Counted from the stretch's first letter, positions 8,024-17,588 are shown. The stretch: 64,000 nt of DNA from Kovacikia minuta CCNUW1 (GCF_020091585.1 NZ_CP083582.1:3844001-3908000); one strand, 5' to 3'. Notes: generated by a model from the letters alone, not told the origin. Translations and numbers: made by a program.

Positions 8024-8908
8024 CTACTCCCGATTCTCTGACTCAAACTGGCGCTGTCTTTCTTCCTGCCGTCGGCGTTTCTCTTCTGTGAGTGTTTCAA
8101 AACAGTAGGGGCAGGCGATTCCTTCTTCGTAGTAGGGAGAGATTTTATCTTCCTCAGAGATGGGATGCCCGCAACTGCGACACATCTTGTGAGTCCCTGT
8201 TTCTAGCCCATGTTGCACCGCAATTCGTTGATCAAACACAAAACATTCACCCTGCCACAGGCTTTCTTCGGGTGGAACTTCTTCCAGATATTTGAGGATG
8301 CCACCCTGGAGTTGATAGACCTCCTGAAACCCCTGGGACAAAAGAAATGCAGAGGCTTTTTCGCAGCGGATACCACCCGTGCAAAACATGGCAACTTTTT
8401 TGTGTTTCGTTGGATCGAGATGGGTCTGGACATATTCAGGGAATTGCCGAAACGATCGGGTTCCCGGATTCTTTGCCCGCTGAAACGTACCAATCCCAAC
8501 TTCATAATCATTGCGGGTATCGATCACGATGACTTCAGGATCGGAAATCAGGGTATTCCAATCCTGAGGCTGAACGTAGGTACCAGTCGGACGGTTTGGG
8601 TCAAGCAGCGGCATTCCCAACGGGACAATTTCCTGCTTCAGCCGCACCTTCATCCGCTCAAATGGTTGTGAATCCGCAGGGGATTCCTTCTGTTCCAGGT
8701 CTGCCAGACGGGAATCAGCACGCAGGAAGGATAGAACCGCATCGATCGCCTCACGGGAACCTGAGATCGTGCCATTAATGCCTTCTGCTGCCAACAAAAT
8801 GGTTCCTTTGACGCTGCGATCGCAACAATAGGTCAGCAAAGGAGATTGTTTCTCTGCAAAATCTGGCAGATGAACAAATTTATAGAATGCGGCAACGATG
8901 TGAGACAT
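8024..8908 (-). CDS. trhO: tRNA uridine(34) hydroxylase, rhodanese family (TrhO/UPF0176)
   Basis: This 294-residue protein matches the TrhO family. It has an N-terminal ferredoxin-like part ([40 protein letters not shown]), a rhodanese domain ([20 protein letters not shown]) with catalytic cysteine in [13 protein letters not shown], and a C-terminal zinc-like cluster ([15 protein letters not shown]). TrhO installs the hydroxyl of 5-hydroxyuridine at the tRNA wobble position. The C-terminal tail [15 protein letters not shown] is charged and helical. ATG at 8908 gives the expected [11 protein letters not shown] start. A heptamer array sits just upstream of the start. Confidence 0.93.
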   Translation of the reverse strand: MSHIVAAFYKFVHLPDFAEKQSPLLTYCCDRSVKGTILLAAEGINGTISGSREAIDAVLSFLRADSRLADLEQKESPADSQPFERMKVRLKQEIVPLGMPLLDPNRPTGTYVQPQDWNTLISDPEVIVIDTRNDYEVGIGTFQRAKNPGTRSFRQFPEYVQTHLDPTKHKKVAMFCTGGIRCEKASAFLLSQGFQEVYQLQGGILKYLEEVPPEESLWQGECFVFDQRIAVQHGLETGTHKMCRSCGHPISEEDKISPYYEEGIACPYCFETLTEEKRRRQEERQRQFESENRE

Positions 8909-8917
8909 TTAGGCAGC

Positions 8918-8980
8918 AGGAGTTAGGAGCTAGGAGTTAGGAGCTAGGAGTTAGGAGCTAGGAGTTAGGAGTTAGGAGTC
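8918..8980. repeat. Heptamer tandem repeat (GGAGTTA/GGAGCTA)
   Basis: About nine tandem 7-bp units alternate between GGAGTTA and GGAGCTA and end in GGAGTCA. The array lies just upstream of trhO, in its likely promoter or leader. Confidence 0.9.
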
Positions 8981-9251
8981 ATGGAAAACAAAGTCACAAA
9001 ATCTTACCTTTCGCGATGCTTCTGGTTCTCTATAAAATTACAAAAAGAGGACTAATCGCCGCTTATGGCTCGAAAAGCTAACTTCTTCTGGCTCTTGAGT
9101 CCTGGCTTCGAAATTCTTATTTTTTTAGAACTTAAATAACAGATTGCGATGACTAATAAAGAATTGTATTTATTGGAGGACTGCTTACTCTCTACCTTTC
9201 TATACTAATTGCTATTCCCATCGTTTATACACTAACGTGGAGGTCCCTACA

Positions 9252-9446
9252 ATGGTTCATACATACGAGGTATTGGTTGATATCAAAGAGTCTGAGCTTA
9301 ACAATACCTTCCGTAACGGGACGGAGCGCTACGAGATTGATGCAGACTCACAACAAAGGGCAGGCGGGATTGCACGGGCGCAGGTTAGAACTACTCATCC
9401 CCAATGCGTTGAATACGACATTAGAGTTACAAGACTACTTAGATAG
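9252..9446 (+). CDS. Small hypothetical protein
   Basis: ATG at 9252 follows GGAGG at a good distance (gtggaggtccctacaATG). The product is 64 residues: MVHTYEVLVDIKESELNNTF, a polar middle, then VRTTHPQCVEYDIRVTRLLR. It looks soluble with beta-strand ends, and I do not recognise it. The strong ribosome-binding site and the structured downstream region (9449-9500) make it more than a chance frame. Confidence 0.5.
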   Translation: MVHTYEVLVDIKESELNNTFRNGTERYEIDADSQQRAGGIARAQVRTTHPQCVEYDIRVTRLLR

Positions 9447-9448
9447 AA

Positions 9449-9500
9449 ATAAATGGATGGAATGATAGTAGTTCCGTCCATATTTATTTTTGGAACTACT
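9449..9500 (+). other. Interleaved inverted repeats (possible pseudoknot or terminator)
   Basis: AGTAGTTCC (9467-9475) pairs perfectly with GGAACTACT (9492-9500). A second pair, AAATAAATGGA (9449-9459) with TCCATATTTATTT (9477-9489), interleaves with it. The order left1-left2-right1-right2 is that of an H-type pseudoknot, or of two mutually exclusive hairpins. It starts just after the stop of the small ORF at 9446. Confidence 0.35.
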
Positions 9501-9528
9501 AATTAGAACCGATCCGTTTTGCCAAACC

Positions 9529-9587
9529 CCTGGAGGCTTAAACATGGATGTAAGTCGTGTGGTGCAATTTTGAATGCAACCTCCAGG
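9529..9587 (+). other. Long-loop inverted repeat CCTGGAGG / CCTCCAGG
   Basis: A perfect 8-bp complementarity encloses 43 nt, in a stretch of about 300 bp (9447-9744) that holds no gene I can support. It may be part of a structured RNA, or chance. Confidence 0.2.
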
Positions 9588-9846
9588 ATTTGTTTAAGTT
9601 CTATTAATTCATCACCGGATGTTAGCGATAGCAATCCTGCCTGGATATTGAAAAAGGTTTTTTCTGGAAATCTTTTTCATGGAGTTTGCTGATTTTACGC
9701 AGGATTTGGGACTGTTTATTTGCCTTAACCCCTGACGGGAGCGGTTAGAGGGTGTTTGAAAAGTCCTACTGTCGGTAGCAAAGATGCGATCCCCCTAAGT
9801 CCCCCTTAATAAGGGGGACTTTGAGGCTGGTTCCCCCCTTTTTAAG

Positions 9847-11330
9847 CTACCGTGTACACACAAGTGGGGCTTGAGCTAGTTTCCACCCGATGAAGATTGC
9901 CTCAAACTGCCGCAAACCATGAATTAGAGTAGGCATTCCGGGGGACGTTGGGAGCGATAACCCGACCATCCTCCTAAGCGAGCAATTAACCAGGTTGCCC
10001 AAGCTAAAGAACTGGGAGGATGAGGATTCTGCTGTTTTTGAGTGTGTCCTTGCAACGTCGGTTCTAGCTGAGTGAGGCATTGCTGCTGTTCATCGCTAAA
10101 GGCAACAGAGGCAGATAACTCAGGGTTATCTCGCCCTTCCACCAGTTGTAGGACTCGCACGGCAATCGACAGCGCCAGCACAGTCAAGCGTTGAATGGCA
10201 TCTACCGATTCCAGTTGCGTCGCTTCGAGATTGAGTCCGGCCTGTTTGAGGGTGGCAAACAGTTGTTCAATCCGCCAGCGCCAGCAGTACCACTGAATGA
10301 CTTGGAGTGCCTGTTCTAAGCAAACGACTTCATGAGTGGTCAACAGTCGCCAATGAATCGGTTGTTGTCCAGGGGGTGGGTTGACTTCCTGTGCCTCTAC
10401 GGCGTAGAGACCCACACTGGGAGGATAGTCGTGAGCGTTGAGGTTGTCGGGTCGCCGGATCTCAACCTTCGCCACACGCACAACTAGCAATGCCTCTCGT
10501 GCAGTTTGCCCTCGACGGGGATCTTCTACCACTTGCACGGTGTAACTTCCCTGAACGGGTTGAATCGTCAGGTAGTCATAGAGCGATAACGACTGATGCC
10601 ACAGACGACGATTTTGACACACCCTGATTAATAAATGGGTTTGAGCGTCTGGAACCGTCGCCCATTCTTCATACAGGTCGCTTTCACGGTCGCCGATATG
10701 AGTGATTAACCTCGCTCCTCCAGCCCTCAAACATCGGTTGCTGCCTTCAGCCGATCGCAGCCATTTGTAGGATTCCTTTTCCTCAATCGGCAGGTGTTGA
10801 TAGTCGCGTTGATGTTTATCGCTATGGTCGATGTCACGACTCCACAAATGAATGGTACTTAACCCTAATGGAAAGCCAGTCTCGGCATTCAGCACCAGGG
10901 TTGGATGAATGAAAAACCCAACATCTCGGTCGTTGCCAACGACCCCAAGTCCTTGCGGCTTTAACCGCCCTGCATGGGACTGCAAGTTAACCTCACTGCT
11001 ATCACTAATCGATAACACATGCAATCCTTCCACCTGCGCCTGGCACTGGTCAGCAACACTCCGCACTAACTCGGATATCGTCACGTTTTCATGCTCCAAG
11101 AAACGATAGTAGCCAATCTGTTCAGCTCGATTTTGGCTGATTTGGCGAATGTTTACCGATTGGTGCTGAAGCATTGCTTCATACAGTGCCGCCCCCTTTT
11201 GACTAAACGAGGGTCACCAAATGCAGTTCCTTTGATTTGTGCTGCATGAATGAGAATGGGGTTATCCATAATCAATGAGAGTTTTGAGGAGCTACCTTAG
11301 TCTAGGCTCGATTTGTGTGTACACGGTAGC
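9847..11330 (-). mobile_element. IS4-family (Tn5/IS50-like) insertion sequence, apparently complete
   Basis: The ends CTACCGTGTACACACAA (9847) and TTGTGTGTACACGGTAG (to 11329) are perfect 17-bp inverted repeats. The flanking direct repeat ctttttaag (9838-9846 and 11331-11339) is a 9-bp target duplication, the length expected for the Tn5/IS50 branch of IS4. Clean ends and an intact transposase frame point to a recent insertion. Confidence 0.85.
9924..11174 (-). CDS. Transposase, IS4 family, Tn5-like
   Basis: The 416-residue DDE transposase moves the surrounding IS by cut-and-paste. The first catalytic Asp lies in VLSISDSSEVN, the second in ITHIGDRESDLYEEW, and the third acidic residue in the YREK signature YCWRWRIEQLFATLK (Y-x2-R-x3-E-x6-K). 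The final part is helical and includes the tail motif ASSLAWATWLIARLGGW-like PPSSLAWATWLIARLGGW, which is typical of Tn5-type transposases. The frame is uninterrupted. ATG at 11174 gives MLQHQSVNIRQISQNRAEQI. A longer N-terminal extension upstream of this ATG is possible, since Tn5-type proteins usually have an N-terminal DNA-binding domain that looks short here. Confidence 0.85.
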   Translation of the reverse strand: MLQHQSVNIRQISQNRAEQIGYYRFLEHENVTISELVRSVADQCQAQVEGLHVLSISDSSEVNLQSHAGRLKPQGLGVVGNDRDVGFFIHPTLVLNAETGFPLGLSTIHLWSRDIDHSDKHQRDYQHLPIEEKESYKWLRSAEGSNRCLRAGGARLITHIGDRESDLYEEWATVPDAQTHLLIRVCQNRRLWHQSLSLYDYLTIQPVQGSYTVQVVEDPRRGQTAREALLVVRVAKVEIRRPDNLNAHDYPPSVGLYAVEAQEVNPPPGQQPIHWRLLTTHEVVCLEQALQVIQWYCWRWRIEQLFATLKQAGLNLEATQLESVDAIQRLTVLALSIAVRVLQLVEGRDNPELSASVAFSDEQQQCLTQLEPTLQGHTQKQQNPHPPSSLAWATWLIARLGGWSGYRSQRPPECLL

Positions 11331-11404
11331 CTTTTTAAGGGGGGCTAGGGGGGATCTCTGAGTGTTGCATCTTACAGTCCATACCTTTTCAAACATCCTC
11401 TTAG

Positions 11405-11913
11405 GGGTTGGTTGATTACTTTTAAGGAAGGGGTAGGTTACGAATCAAATAATCTGTGGGGGTTAGGTTGAAGAATGAAACTCAACACAGGATGTTTGTT
11501 GCGTAACTTCAGCCCAGTTCTATCGGTTTGCGATCGCCCGCCCTCAACCGTGGTTATGATTCGGGTAATGGGCGCACGAAACTAAGTGCCTTAAGAAATC
11601 ATAAATATGTAATCGGTTTTGTCTGCTTCCTGGAGGTCAATCCCTGACTTATCAGGAGAATCGGCTAATATTTAAAAAATAGTTAACGAAGACTTTCTTC
11701 GATCCCATCCAAATCGTTTCAGGTATGGGGTTTCGTTGTTTGTCCATTTCAGGAGGGAATTAATCCTTTCGGTAGAGATCAAATCTTTCCTAGGAGAAGT
11801 TCCAAAACCTCTCTGGTAATTCTACGGTAGGTAGCATACTTACCGTGATGTTTTGCGCATCACATAGCCCTTAAAAAAGAAACCAGGCTGAGATTGTGCA
11901 TTGCAAGAAGGAT
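11405..11913. other. Intergenic region upstream of the histidine kinase
   Basis: About 500 bp lie between the MITE and the kinase start. The stretch holds only open frames shorter than 40 codons and no convincing RNA structure or promoter motif. It presumably includes the kinase promoter. Confidence 0.4.
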
Positions 11914-14319
11914 ATGGCAGAGAAGTCACTCGATAGAATTGGGTTGAAGCAGCTCGAAGATACGTTGCAGCAGGAGAACAATTTTGTTCGTACCCTGAGT
12001 GACGCCTGCCCAATGGGTATATTTTCGACCAACACAGCAGGATGTTGTACGTATCTTAACTCACGCTGTCAGTTAATTTGGGGTTGCAAACTTGAGGACT
12101 GCCTGGGAAAACCCTGGATTCAATTTGTCTATCCTGATGATCGGCCATTGGTTTTAGAAAATTTAGCTGTTTGCACGCATGAACAGCGTGAGGTTTGTTA
12201 TGAGTTTCGCTGTCAAATCTCAGCGGAAAATATTCAAGAAAATATTCAAGAAAATATTCAATGGGTTCGTGTGCGATCGCTCCCGCTTACAGATGAGCAG
12301 GAAAACTTTGCGGGCTATGTTAGCACAATTGAATCTATTCCCAATCAGCAAGCTGAACGAGAACAACTGGTAGCGCAAGAGCAAGCAGCACGGCTCCAAC
12401 ACCACTTGTCAACAATCTTTGAAACTTCTCCGATTGGAATTGGTTTACTGGATCACGAACAGCGCTTCGTTGCCATTAACGAAGCATTAGCAGAAATTAA
12501 TGGGCTGAGTTGTCAACAACACTTAGGTCACAAGATTTCTGAGTTATTCGGAAATTCAGACCCCGATCTGGTCGAACTGTTTCACAAAATTTACACCACC
12601 GGAGAACTGTTCATTTCATCTCAGTTGCGGGTCAATGTGCCAGGTCGTAGCGATCGCTGCCCTGGCTACTACAGCGTCTATTATTTACCGATTCAAAATC
12701 GTAATGGCATCGTTGAGGAGGTGCTTGTTTATGTTGTCGATGTCACTGAGCGGGTACGTCTGGAGCAAGGGCGGAACTTTCTCTCAGAAGCCAGTAGGGT
12801 GCTTGCCTCATCGCTAGATTATCAAACAACCCTGGAGCATGTGGCACGGTTGTCTGCCTTCAAATTAGGAGATTGGTGCATCGTCCATATTGTCGAAGAG
12901 GATGGTGAGATCCTGCCCCTGGTCACAGCACACGCTGATCCAGAGAAAGTTGCGTGGGCAAAAGAATTACAGCAGAAGTATCCCCTCGATTTGAACATGC
13001 CCCGTGGCACCGCGTTTACGCTACGTACAGGACAATCTGACCTGTTGACCGAAATTTCCGATGGGTTGTTGGTACAGTCTGCCCAAGATTTAGAACACCT
13101 GCAAATTTTGCGTCAGGCAGAATTTCAGTCGATGATGACAGTACCGCTCATCATTCATCAAAAAATCCTGGGGGTAATTTCATTTATTTCCACAGCATCA
13201 GGGCGGCGGTACGATACAGCCGATCTGTCAATGGCAGAAGAATTGGCCCGACGGGCAGCGATCGCCGTTGACAATGCTCGCCTATACCGTACTGCCCAGC
13301 GCGATCGTGTCCGTGCAGAAGCTGCCAACCGAATTAAAGACGAATTTTTGGCGGTTCTCTCTCACGAATTGCGAACCCCACTCAACCCAATTCTGGGTTG
13401 GACAAAGCTGTTGCGATCTCGCCCGTTTAACCCTACAACTGCCGAGCAAGCCTTGGGGACGATCGAACGGAACGCCAAACTTCTCGCTCAGTTAATTGAA
13501 GATCTCCTTGACGTTTCCCGAATTTTGCAGGGCAAGCTAAGTTTAAGCGTATCGCCCGTCAATCTGGTAAGCGTCGTTGAAGCAGCATTAGAAACCGTCC
13601 ATCTATCAGCAGCAGCCAAGGCGATAGAGGTGAAATGGGAGGGAGCCGGGAACCAGGACGGGGAGGACGCGGAGACGGGGAGACAGGGAGACATAGAGAG
13701 AACGGCAGAAGGCAGAGGGCAGAGGGCAGAGAGCAGAAGCCAGGAGCCAATTTCCATTCCCAATTTTTGTCAAAATTCTTGCCCACCGCTGATTGTTTCA
13801 GGAGACGCAGCCCGACTTCAACAGGTGGTCTGGAATCTGTTGTCGAACGCAATTAAGTTCACGCCAGAAGGTGGCCAGGTGGAAATCAAGTTGGAAGCGG
13901 TCAGAACAAAGAATGAAGATTGGGAAATGCAAATTCGGGACCGCAAAAGTGAAGTCAATTCCCCATTCTCGGTTCTCAATTCTCAATTTTCTTCCTATGC
14001 ACAAATTACTGTCAGCGATACAGGTAAAGGAATTCACCCCGGTTTTTTACCCCATGTTTTTGAATACTTCCGACAGGAGGACAGCAAAATTACGCGAAGT
14101 TTTAGCGGCTTAGGGTTAGGGCTGGCGATCGTGCGTCATCTTGTGGAGTTGCATGGGGGAACGGTTTTTGCAGAGAGTCCTGGAGAAGGGATGGGGGCAA
14201 CCTTTACCGTCCGATTACCACTGATTAAAACTCAGGATCGAGAATTACTCCGCCAGGATTCATCCCCTATTCCCCAGCCCCAGCCCCCACCCTACCCCTT
14301 ACTGGAGTACGAATTCTAA
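11914..14319 (+). CDS. PAS-PAS-GAF sensor histidine kinase
   Basis: The soluble kinase of about 801 residues has two PAS domains (about 20-140 and 160-285), a GAF domain (about 290-450), a HisKA dimerisation domain with phosphorylated His in [15 protein letters not shown] near residue 484, and a HATPase domain (N box [17 protein letters not shown], then [19 protein letters not shown]). No membrane segment is visible. A 12-bp unit repeated three times gives [11 protein letters not shown] in PAS1. A low-complexity insert from heptamer arrays occupies about 13640-13760 between HisKA and HATPase, kept in frame. The protein ends in a proline-rich stretch, and the receiver domain continues in another frame. 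ATG at 11914 (after aagaagg) is preferred over GTG at 11896. Confidence 0.88.
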   Translation: MAEKSLDRIGLKQLEDTLQQENNFVRTLSDACPMGIFSTNTAGCCTYLNSRCQLIWGCKLEDCLGKPWIQFVYPDDRPLVLENLAVCTHEQREVCYEFRCQISAENIQENIQENIQWVRVRSLPLTDEQENFAGYVSTIESIPNQQAEREQLVAQEQAARLQHHLSTIFETSPIGIGLLDHEQRFVAINEALAEINGLSCQQHLGHKISELFGNSDPDLVELFHKIYTTGELFISSQLRVNVPGRSDRCPGYYSVYYLPIQNRNGIVEEVLVYVVDVTERVRLEQGRNFLSEASRVLASSLDYQTTLEHVARLSAFKLGDWCIVHIVEEDGEILPLVTAHADPEKVAWAKELQQKYPLDLNMPRGTAFTLRTGQSDLLTEISDGLLVQSAQDLEHLQILRQAEFQSMMTVPLIIHQKILGVISFISTASGRRYDTADLSMAEELARRAAIAVDNARLYRTAQRDRVRAEAANRIKDEFLAVLSHELRTPLNPILGWTKLLRSRPFNPTTAEQALGTIERNAKLLAQLIEDLLDVSRILQGKLSLSVSPVNLVSVVEAALETVHLSAAAKAIEVKWEGAGNQDGEDAETGRQGDIERTAEGRGQRAESRSQEPISIPNFCQNSCPPLIVSGDAARLQQVVWNLLSNAIKFTPEGGQVEIKLEAVRTKNEDWEMQIRDRKSEVNSPFSVLNSQFSSYAQITVSDTGKGIHPGFLPHVFEYFRQEDSKITRSFSGLGLGLAIVRHLVELHGGTVFAESPGEGMGATFTVRLPLIKTQDRELLRQDSSPIPQPQPPPYPLLEYEF
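13640..13760 (+). repeat. Composite heptamer repeat inside the histidine kinase
   Basis: Units of GGGGAGA/CGGAGAC type are followed by GGCAGAG/GGCAGAA units and then a CAGGAGC unit. They encode AETGRQGD and [10 protein letters not shown] between the HisKA and HATPase domains. The reading frame is preserved. Confidence 0.8.
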
Positions 14320-14678
14320 CAGTTGATGACGATACAGATATGGGAGAGCTTTTAACCTTTGTACTGCAACAGGCGGGTGCCAGGGTTGCCGTTGCTACGT
14401 CTGCTGGTGAAGCCCTAACAATCCTGAAAGGAACAAAGCCTGACATTCTTCTGACAGACATTGCCATGCCTGAAATAGATGGGTATATGCTGCTTCGGCA
14501 AATTCGAGCACTGGCACCAGAACAATGCGGGCAAATTCCGGCGATCGCCATTACTGCCTATGCAGGAGAACTCAACCAACGACAGATTTTGGCAGCCGGG
14601 TTTCAGCGTTACATCCCTAAACCCATCGATTTAGACAATTTGATCCGAGAAATTGCACAGGTTCTCGCGGAACAGTAA
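14300..14678 (+). pseudogene. Receiver domain split from the upstream hybrid kinase
   Basis: Read in the frame of the later ATG at 14340 but starting upstream, the sequence gives [17 protein letters not shown] with the paired acidic residues. LLTDIAMPEIDGYMLLRQI follows with the phospho-accepting Asp, then IAITAYAG and YIPKPIDLDNLI. This is a complete receiver domain. The first strand and DDD motif lie upstream of the only ATG, and the frame joins the kinase C-terminus if one nucleotide is changed near 14290-14300 in a C-rich tract. The parental gene was probably a hybrid kinase-receiver. As it stands, a product starting at 14340 would lack the acidic pocket. Confidence 0.75.
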
Positions 14679-15103
14679 AGATTAGAAAATGCTTTAAGGG
14701 TAGCGCTTGTCTGGGTAGGGGCAAACCATTTGGCAAGCAGCCTCTCGAAAACAGCGGAAAATTGCTTCTCAGTCCTCAGTCCTCGGTCCTCCGCATCCAC
14801 TAAGACCCATTTAAATAGATTCTTGGGCATATCAAGGTCCGGTTAGGGATTGGGCATTGCCCAACCCCTACAGGTATCTGTCGCGTTGCCCATTTAAATG
14901 GTTATAAAACTTAGAACTCAAAACTTAAAACTTAAAACTTAAAACTCAAAACTTAAAACTTAAAACTTAAAACTTAAAACTCCTTCAGTTCCCATCCCTT
15001 CATCTGCTTGTTCTAAAAGTTTCATTCGCAACTGTTTTAATCTTGAGAAGTTCTAAGATCATAGATACGCTTTTTTAAGCCCGTTTCATTTGTTGAGGGC
15101 AAC
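14679..15103. other. Intergenic region with repeats
   Basis: The stretch holds an imperfect inverted repeat at about 14838-14875 (gggattgggcattgcccaacccc) and a long AAAACTT heptamer array at 14905-14982. No supportable gene is present. Confidence 0.5.
14905..14982. repeat. Heptamer tandem repeat (AAAACTT)
   Basis: About eleven tandem copies of AAAACTT/AAAACTC/AGAACTC. Related arrays lie at 42594-42675 and 29628-29655. Confidence 0.9.
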
Positions 15104-15554
15104 ATGGATATTTTGATTGCTCTGGTCAGTCTTTTGGGAATTATTTTTGCTCTGTTTTTGCTGGTGTTTGGGTTGTTTTCAGCACCGTGGCAGATTTTGC
15201 TCCTAATTTTGGCGGCTTGGGTTGATTGGGACACGCTGGTTGGTCGATCAGAACCCACTTCACTCTCTGCCCCAGGAAGTTGGAGAGTTGCAGCCCCCAA
15301 CCTCCTCAGTTGGACAAACAAATCAGCCCTCTCAGCAGCCCTCCCAAGAGACCTCTCTCAGTTACCGGGGAGTTGCTTACAACCAATCCAAAGCAACAGA
15401 AGCGATCGCAACCGATCGCAAAGAAGAGCTTACGGGCAAATATCGGGGGGGAGTTTGGAAGAAATCCCCTGATGCGGCTGAACCCAGTCCCGAAACCGGA
15501 AAAACCGAGATCTCTGGTAAATATCGGGGATGTACCTGGAAATCGCCCAACTGA
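15104..15554 (+). pseudogene. Membrane-anchored DUF4278 protein, frameshifted
   Basis: ATG at 15104 opens a strongly hydrophobic N-terminus (MDILIALVSLLGIIFALFLL, then QILLLILAAW). The frame then turns into low-quality sequence. A different frame encodes TGKYRGGVWKK, SLSYRGVAYNQ and ISGKYRGCTWK, which are DUF4278 repeats built on YRG. Dropping one G from the run at about 15219-15222 reads LILAAWLIGTRWLVDQNP and joins the two parts into one 150-residue protein with two membrane helices and a cytosolic tail. DUF4278 proteins are common in cyanobacteria and have no assigned function. Confidence 0.7.
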
Positions 15555-15601
15555 CTAGAAAATAGAATGGGGATAGTGTTCTTTCCTCAGCAGCATTTTC
15601 T

Positions 15602-17047
15602 GTGACCCAAGATCCTCGCCAACTTGCTTTTTTTGCCCTTCGTTCTATCCATCGGGGTGCCTTTGCCGATGTTGCAGTCGATAAAATTTTGAGCCAATCC
15701 GATTTGAGTGGGAGCGATCGACGCCTCCTCACAGAGCTTGTTTATGGCAGCGTCAGAAGACAACGAACCCTGGATGCACTGATCAATCAATTCGCGAAGA
15801 AAAGAGCTGAGCAACAACCGCCAAACTTGCGAACAATTCTGCATCTGGGGCTTTACCAGTTGCACTATCTTGATCAGGTTCCAGCTTCCGCAGCCGTCAA
15901 CACAACGGTTGATCTGGCAAAACAGAACGGGTTTGCGGGCTTAGCAGGGTTCGTGAATGGAGTGTTGCGGCAGACTGTGAGAGAGACAGAAGCCAGAGGC
16001 CAGAATCCAGGAACCAGGAACCAGGAACCAGGAACCAGGAACCAGGAGGAAATTCAAAATTCCTACACCCCACACCCCACACCCCCTCTCCCTACCCCCT
16101 CTTCATCCCCCATCCCCCATCCCCCATCCCTTACAGAACGGCTTGGCATTCTCCACAGCTTTCCTGATTGGATGATCAACGTCTGGTTGGAACAGCTTGG
16201 CCAGGAGGAGACAGAAAGGCTGTGCGAGTGGATGAACCAGACACCTCATATTGATCTGAGAGTGAATCAATTGCGATCGTCCGTTGAAACAGTAGAAGCG
16301 GCAATGCAGGCAGCGGGAATTAAAATCCGTCAAGTTCCCCATTTACCCCACGCTTTAAGACTTCAGGAGCACGTCGGTTCGATTCAAAATTTGCCGGGAT
16401 TTCAGCCAGGTTGGTGGATGGTTCAGGATAGCAGCGCCCAACTGGTGGGTTATCTGGTCAATCCCCAACCGGGTGAAGTGGTAGTGGATGCCTGTGCTGC
16501 TCCGGGTGGGAAAACCATGCACCTAGCAGAGTTAATGCAGGATCAGGGCACGGTTTGGGCGTGCGATCGCACCCCATCCCGGTTAAAAAAGCTGCAACAA
16601 AACGCAGATCGACTGGGGTTGCGGTCAGTCAAAATTTGTCCAGGAGATAGCCGCAATTTACCCCAGTTTATCGGACAGTGCGATCGGGTTCTGGTTGATG
16701 CGCCTTGCTCTGGGTTAGGAACTCTGCATCGCCATGCTGATGCTCGGTGGCGACAGACCCCCGACTCGGTTAAAGAACTCGCCACCCTCCAAACAGAACT
16801 CCTGAAACAGACCGCTGAATGGCTAAAACCTGGAGGTATTCTGGTTTATGCCACCTGCACCCTCCATCCCACCGAAAACGAAATCGTGATTCAAACGTTT
16901 CTCAACCAACATTGCACCTGGCAAATTGAACCACCAGCACCAAACTCTCCCCCAGCCGCCTTTGCCAGCCCAGAGGGTTGGATCAAAGTTTGGCCCCATC
17001 AACACGGCATGGATGGATTTTTCATGGTCAGGCTAAAGAAGAGTTAA
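15602..17047 (+). CDS. rsmB: 16S rRNA (cytosine-967-C5)-methyltransferase RsmB
   Basis: The product uses S-adenosylmethionine to methylate C967 of 16S rRNA. The N-terminal NusB-like RNA-binding domain spans about residues 1-130 (LAFFALRSIHRGAFADVAVD, RTILHLGLYQLHYLD). The methyltransferase core has VVDACAAPGGKTMHLAEL for cofactor binding, DAPCSGLGTL with the releasing Cys and YATCTLHPTENE with the catalytic Cys. GTG at 15602 is the best start (MTQDPRQLAFFAL). At 481 residues it is longer than usual because a heptamer-derived linker (about residues 126-177) separates the two domains in frame. Confidence 0.93.
   Translation: MTQDPRQLAFFALRSIHRGAFADVAVDKILSQSDLSGSDRRLLTELVYGSVRRQRTLDALINQFAKKRAEQQPPNLRTILHLGLYQLHYLDQVPASAAVNTTVDLAKQNGFAGLAGFVNGVLRQTVRETEARGQNPGTRNQEPGTRNQEEIQNSYTPHPTPPLPTPSSSPIPHPPSLTERLGILHSFPDWMINVWLEQLGQEETERLCEWMNQTPHIDLRVNQLRSSVETVEAAMQAAGIKIRQVPHLPHALRLQEHVGSIQNLPGFQPGWWMVQDSSAQLVGYLVNPQPGEVVVDACAAPGGKTMHLAELMQDQGTVWACDRTPSRLKKLQQNADRLGLRSVKICPGDSRNLPQFIGQCDRVLVDAPCSGLGTLHRHADARWRQTPDSVKELATLQTELLKQTAEWLKPGGILVYATCTLHPTENEIVIQTFLNQHCTWQIEPPAPNSPPAAFASPEGWIKVWPHQHGMDGFFMVRLKKS
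15978..16130 (+). repeat. Composite heptamer repeat inside rsmB
   Basis: In order: GGCCAGA-type units, about six CCAGGAA units (encoding GTRNQEPGTRNQE), a single AATTCAAAATTC, CCCACAC units (TPHPTP) and CCCCCAT units (PIPHPP). It lies exactly between the NusB-like and methyltransferase domains and preserves the frame. Confidence 0.9.
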
Positions 17048-17060
17048 AGAAAAGGAAGGG

Positions 17061-17091
17061 TACAGGGTGTAGGGTGTAGGGTGTAGGGTAA
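17061..17091. repeat. Heptamer tandem repeat (GGTGTAG)
   Basis: About four copies of GGTGTAG lie between rsmB and the TerB-like gene. A related array lies at 63190-63230. Confidence 0.85.
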
Positions 17092-17108
17092 ATACTCAAT
17101 AAAGACCT

Positions 17109-17531
17109 ATGACAACAGATCCCAAGGTCAAAACGCTCGTCAAAATCCTGATTGGAACCGCCTGGATTGATGGTCAAATCCAGCAAGAGGAGCGGGAATA
17201 TTTACATCGGGTTGCAAAAGAAAAAGGCGTTGCCAACGAAGCGGATATTCAACCCCTACTCTATGAGTTCAGGCCCGTAAAGCCTGAAGAGTGTTACGGG
17301 TGGGTCAATGAATATTTGGGCGAACATCCCACTTCTGAGAATTGCCAGAAGTTGATTGAGGCAATCAGTGGGTTGATTTACAGTGACGGTACGGTTGCCA
17401 ATGAGGAAGCCAAGTTGTTGACCAACTTGCAACACCTTGATCCCACTAGCGAATCCTCGGAATCGGCCAGTAGCTCTGTCCTAAAAGCAATCCGCGATGT
17501 TTATCGGCGCTGGCTTTCAACCCTGAACTAA
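17109..17531 (+). CDS. TerB-like (tellurite resistance B) protein
   Basis: The 140-residue helical protein fits the TerB family. Two similar halves contain acidic motifs, KILIGTAWIDGQIQQEEREY and EAISGLIYSDGTVANEEAKL, in which the D-G-x-(I/V)-x3-E pattern is the metal-binding signature of the fold. TerB domains act in envelope-stress and metal-responsive complexes. Here the gene stands alone downstream of rsmB with no other ter gene adjacent, so the family name does not imply tellurite resistance. A strong hairpin follows 58 bp after the stop. Confidence 0.8.
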   Translation: MTTDPKVKTLVKILIGTAWIDGQIQQEEREYLHRVAKEKGVANEADIQPLLYEFRPVKPEECYGWVNEYLGEHPTSENCQKLIEAISGLIYSDGTVANEEAKLLTNLQHLDPTSESSESASSSVLKAIRDVYRRWLSTLN

Positions 17532-17588
17532 AGAACCCGTTGGAAACTTTTTAATTCGTCCTGATTCAATCGCTTCGCATTAACCCCA

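Larger units (their letters stand above)
9745..11404. mobile_element. MITE-like repeat interrupted by an insertion sequence
   Basis: The left end TAGAGGGTGTTTGAAAAG and the right end (reverse complement TAAGAGGATGTTTGAAAAG) are near-perfect inverted repeats. Inside the left arm lies the palindrome CCCCCTTAATAAGGGGG. Without the IS the element would be about 170 bp. The IS at 9847-11330 splits it, with a duplicated ctttttaag on both sides. A repeat of the same design lies at 41340-41686. Confidence 0.7.

Noticed and set aside
8210-8671. Open frame of 153 codons opposite trhO
   Set aside because: It is fully antisense to a well-supported gene and has no family features.
14905-14982. Regular repeats resembling a CRISPR array
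   Set aside because: The unit is 7 bp with no spacers. It belongs to the heptamer tandem repeats found throughout the window.
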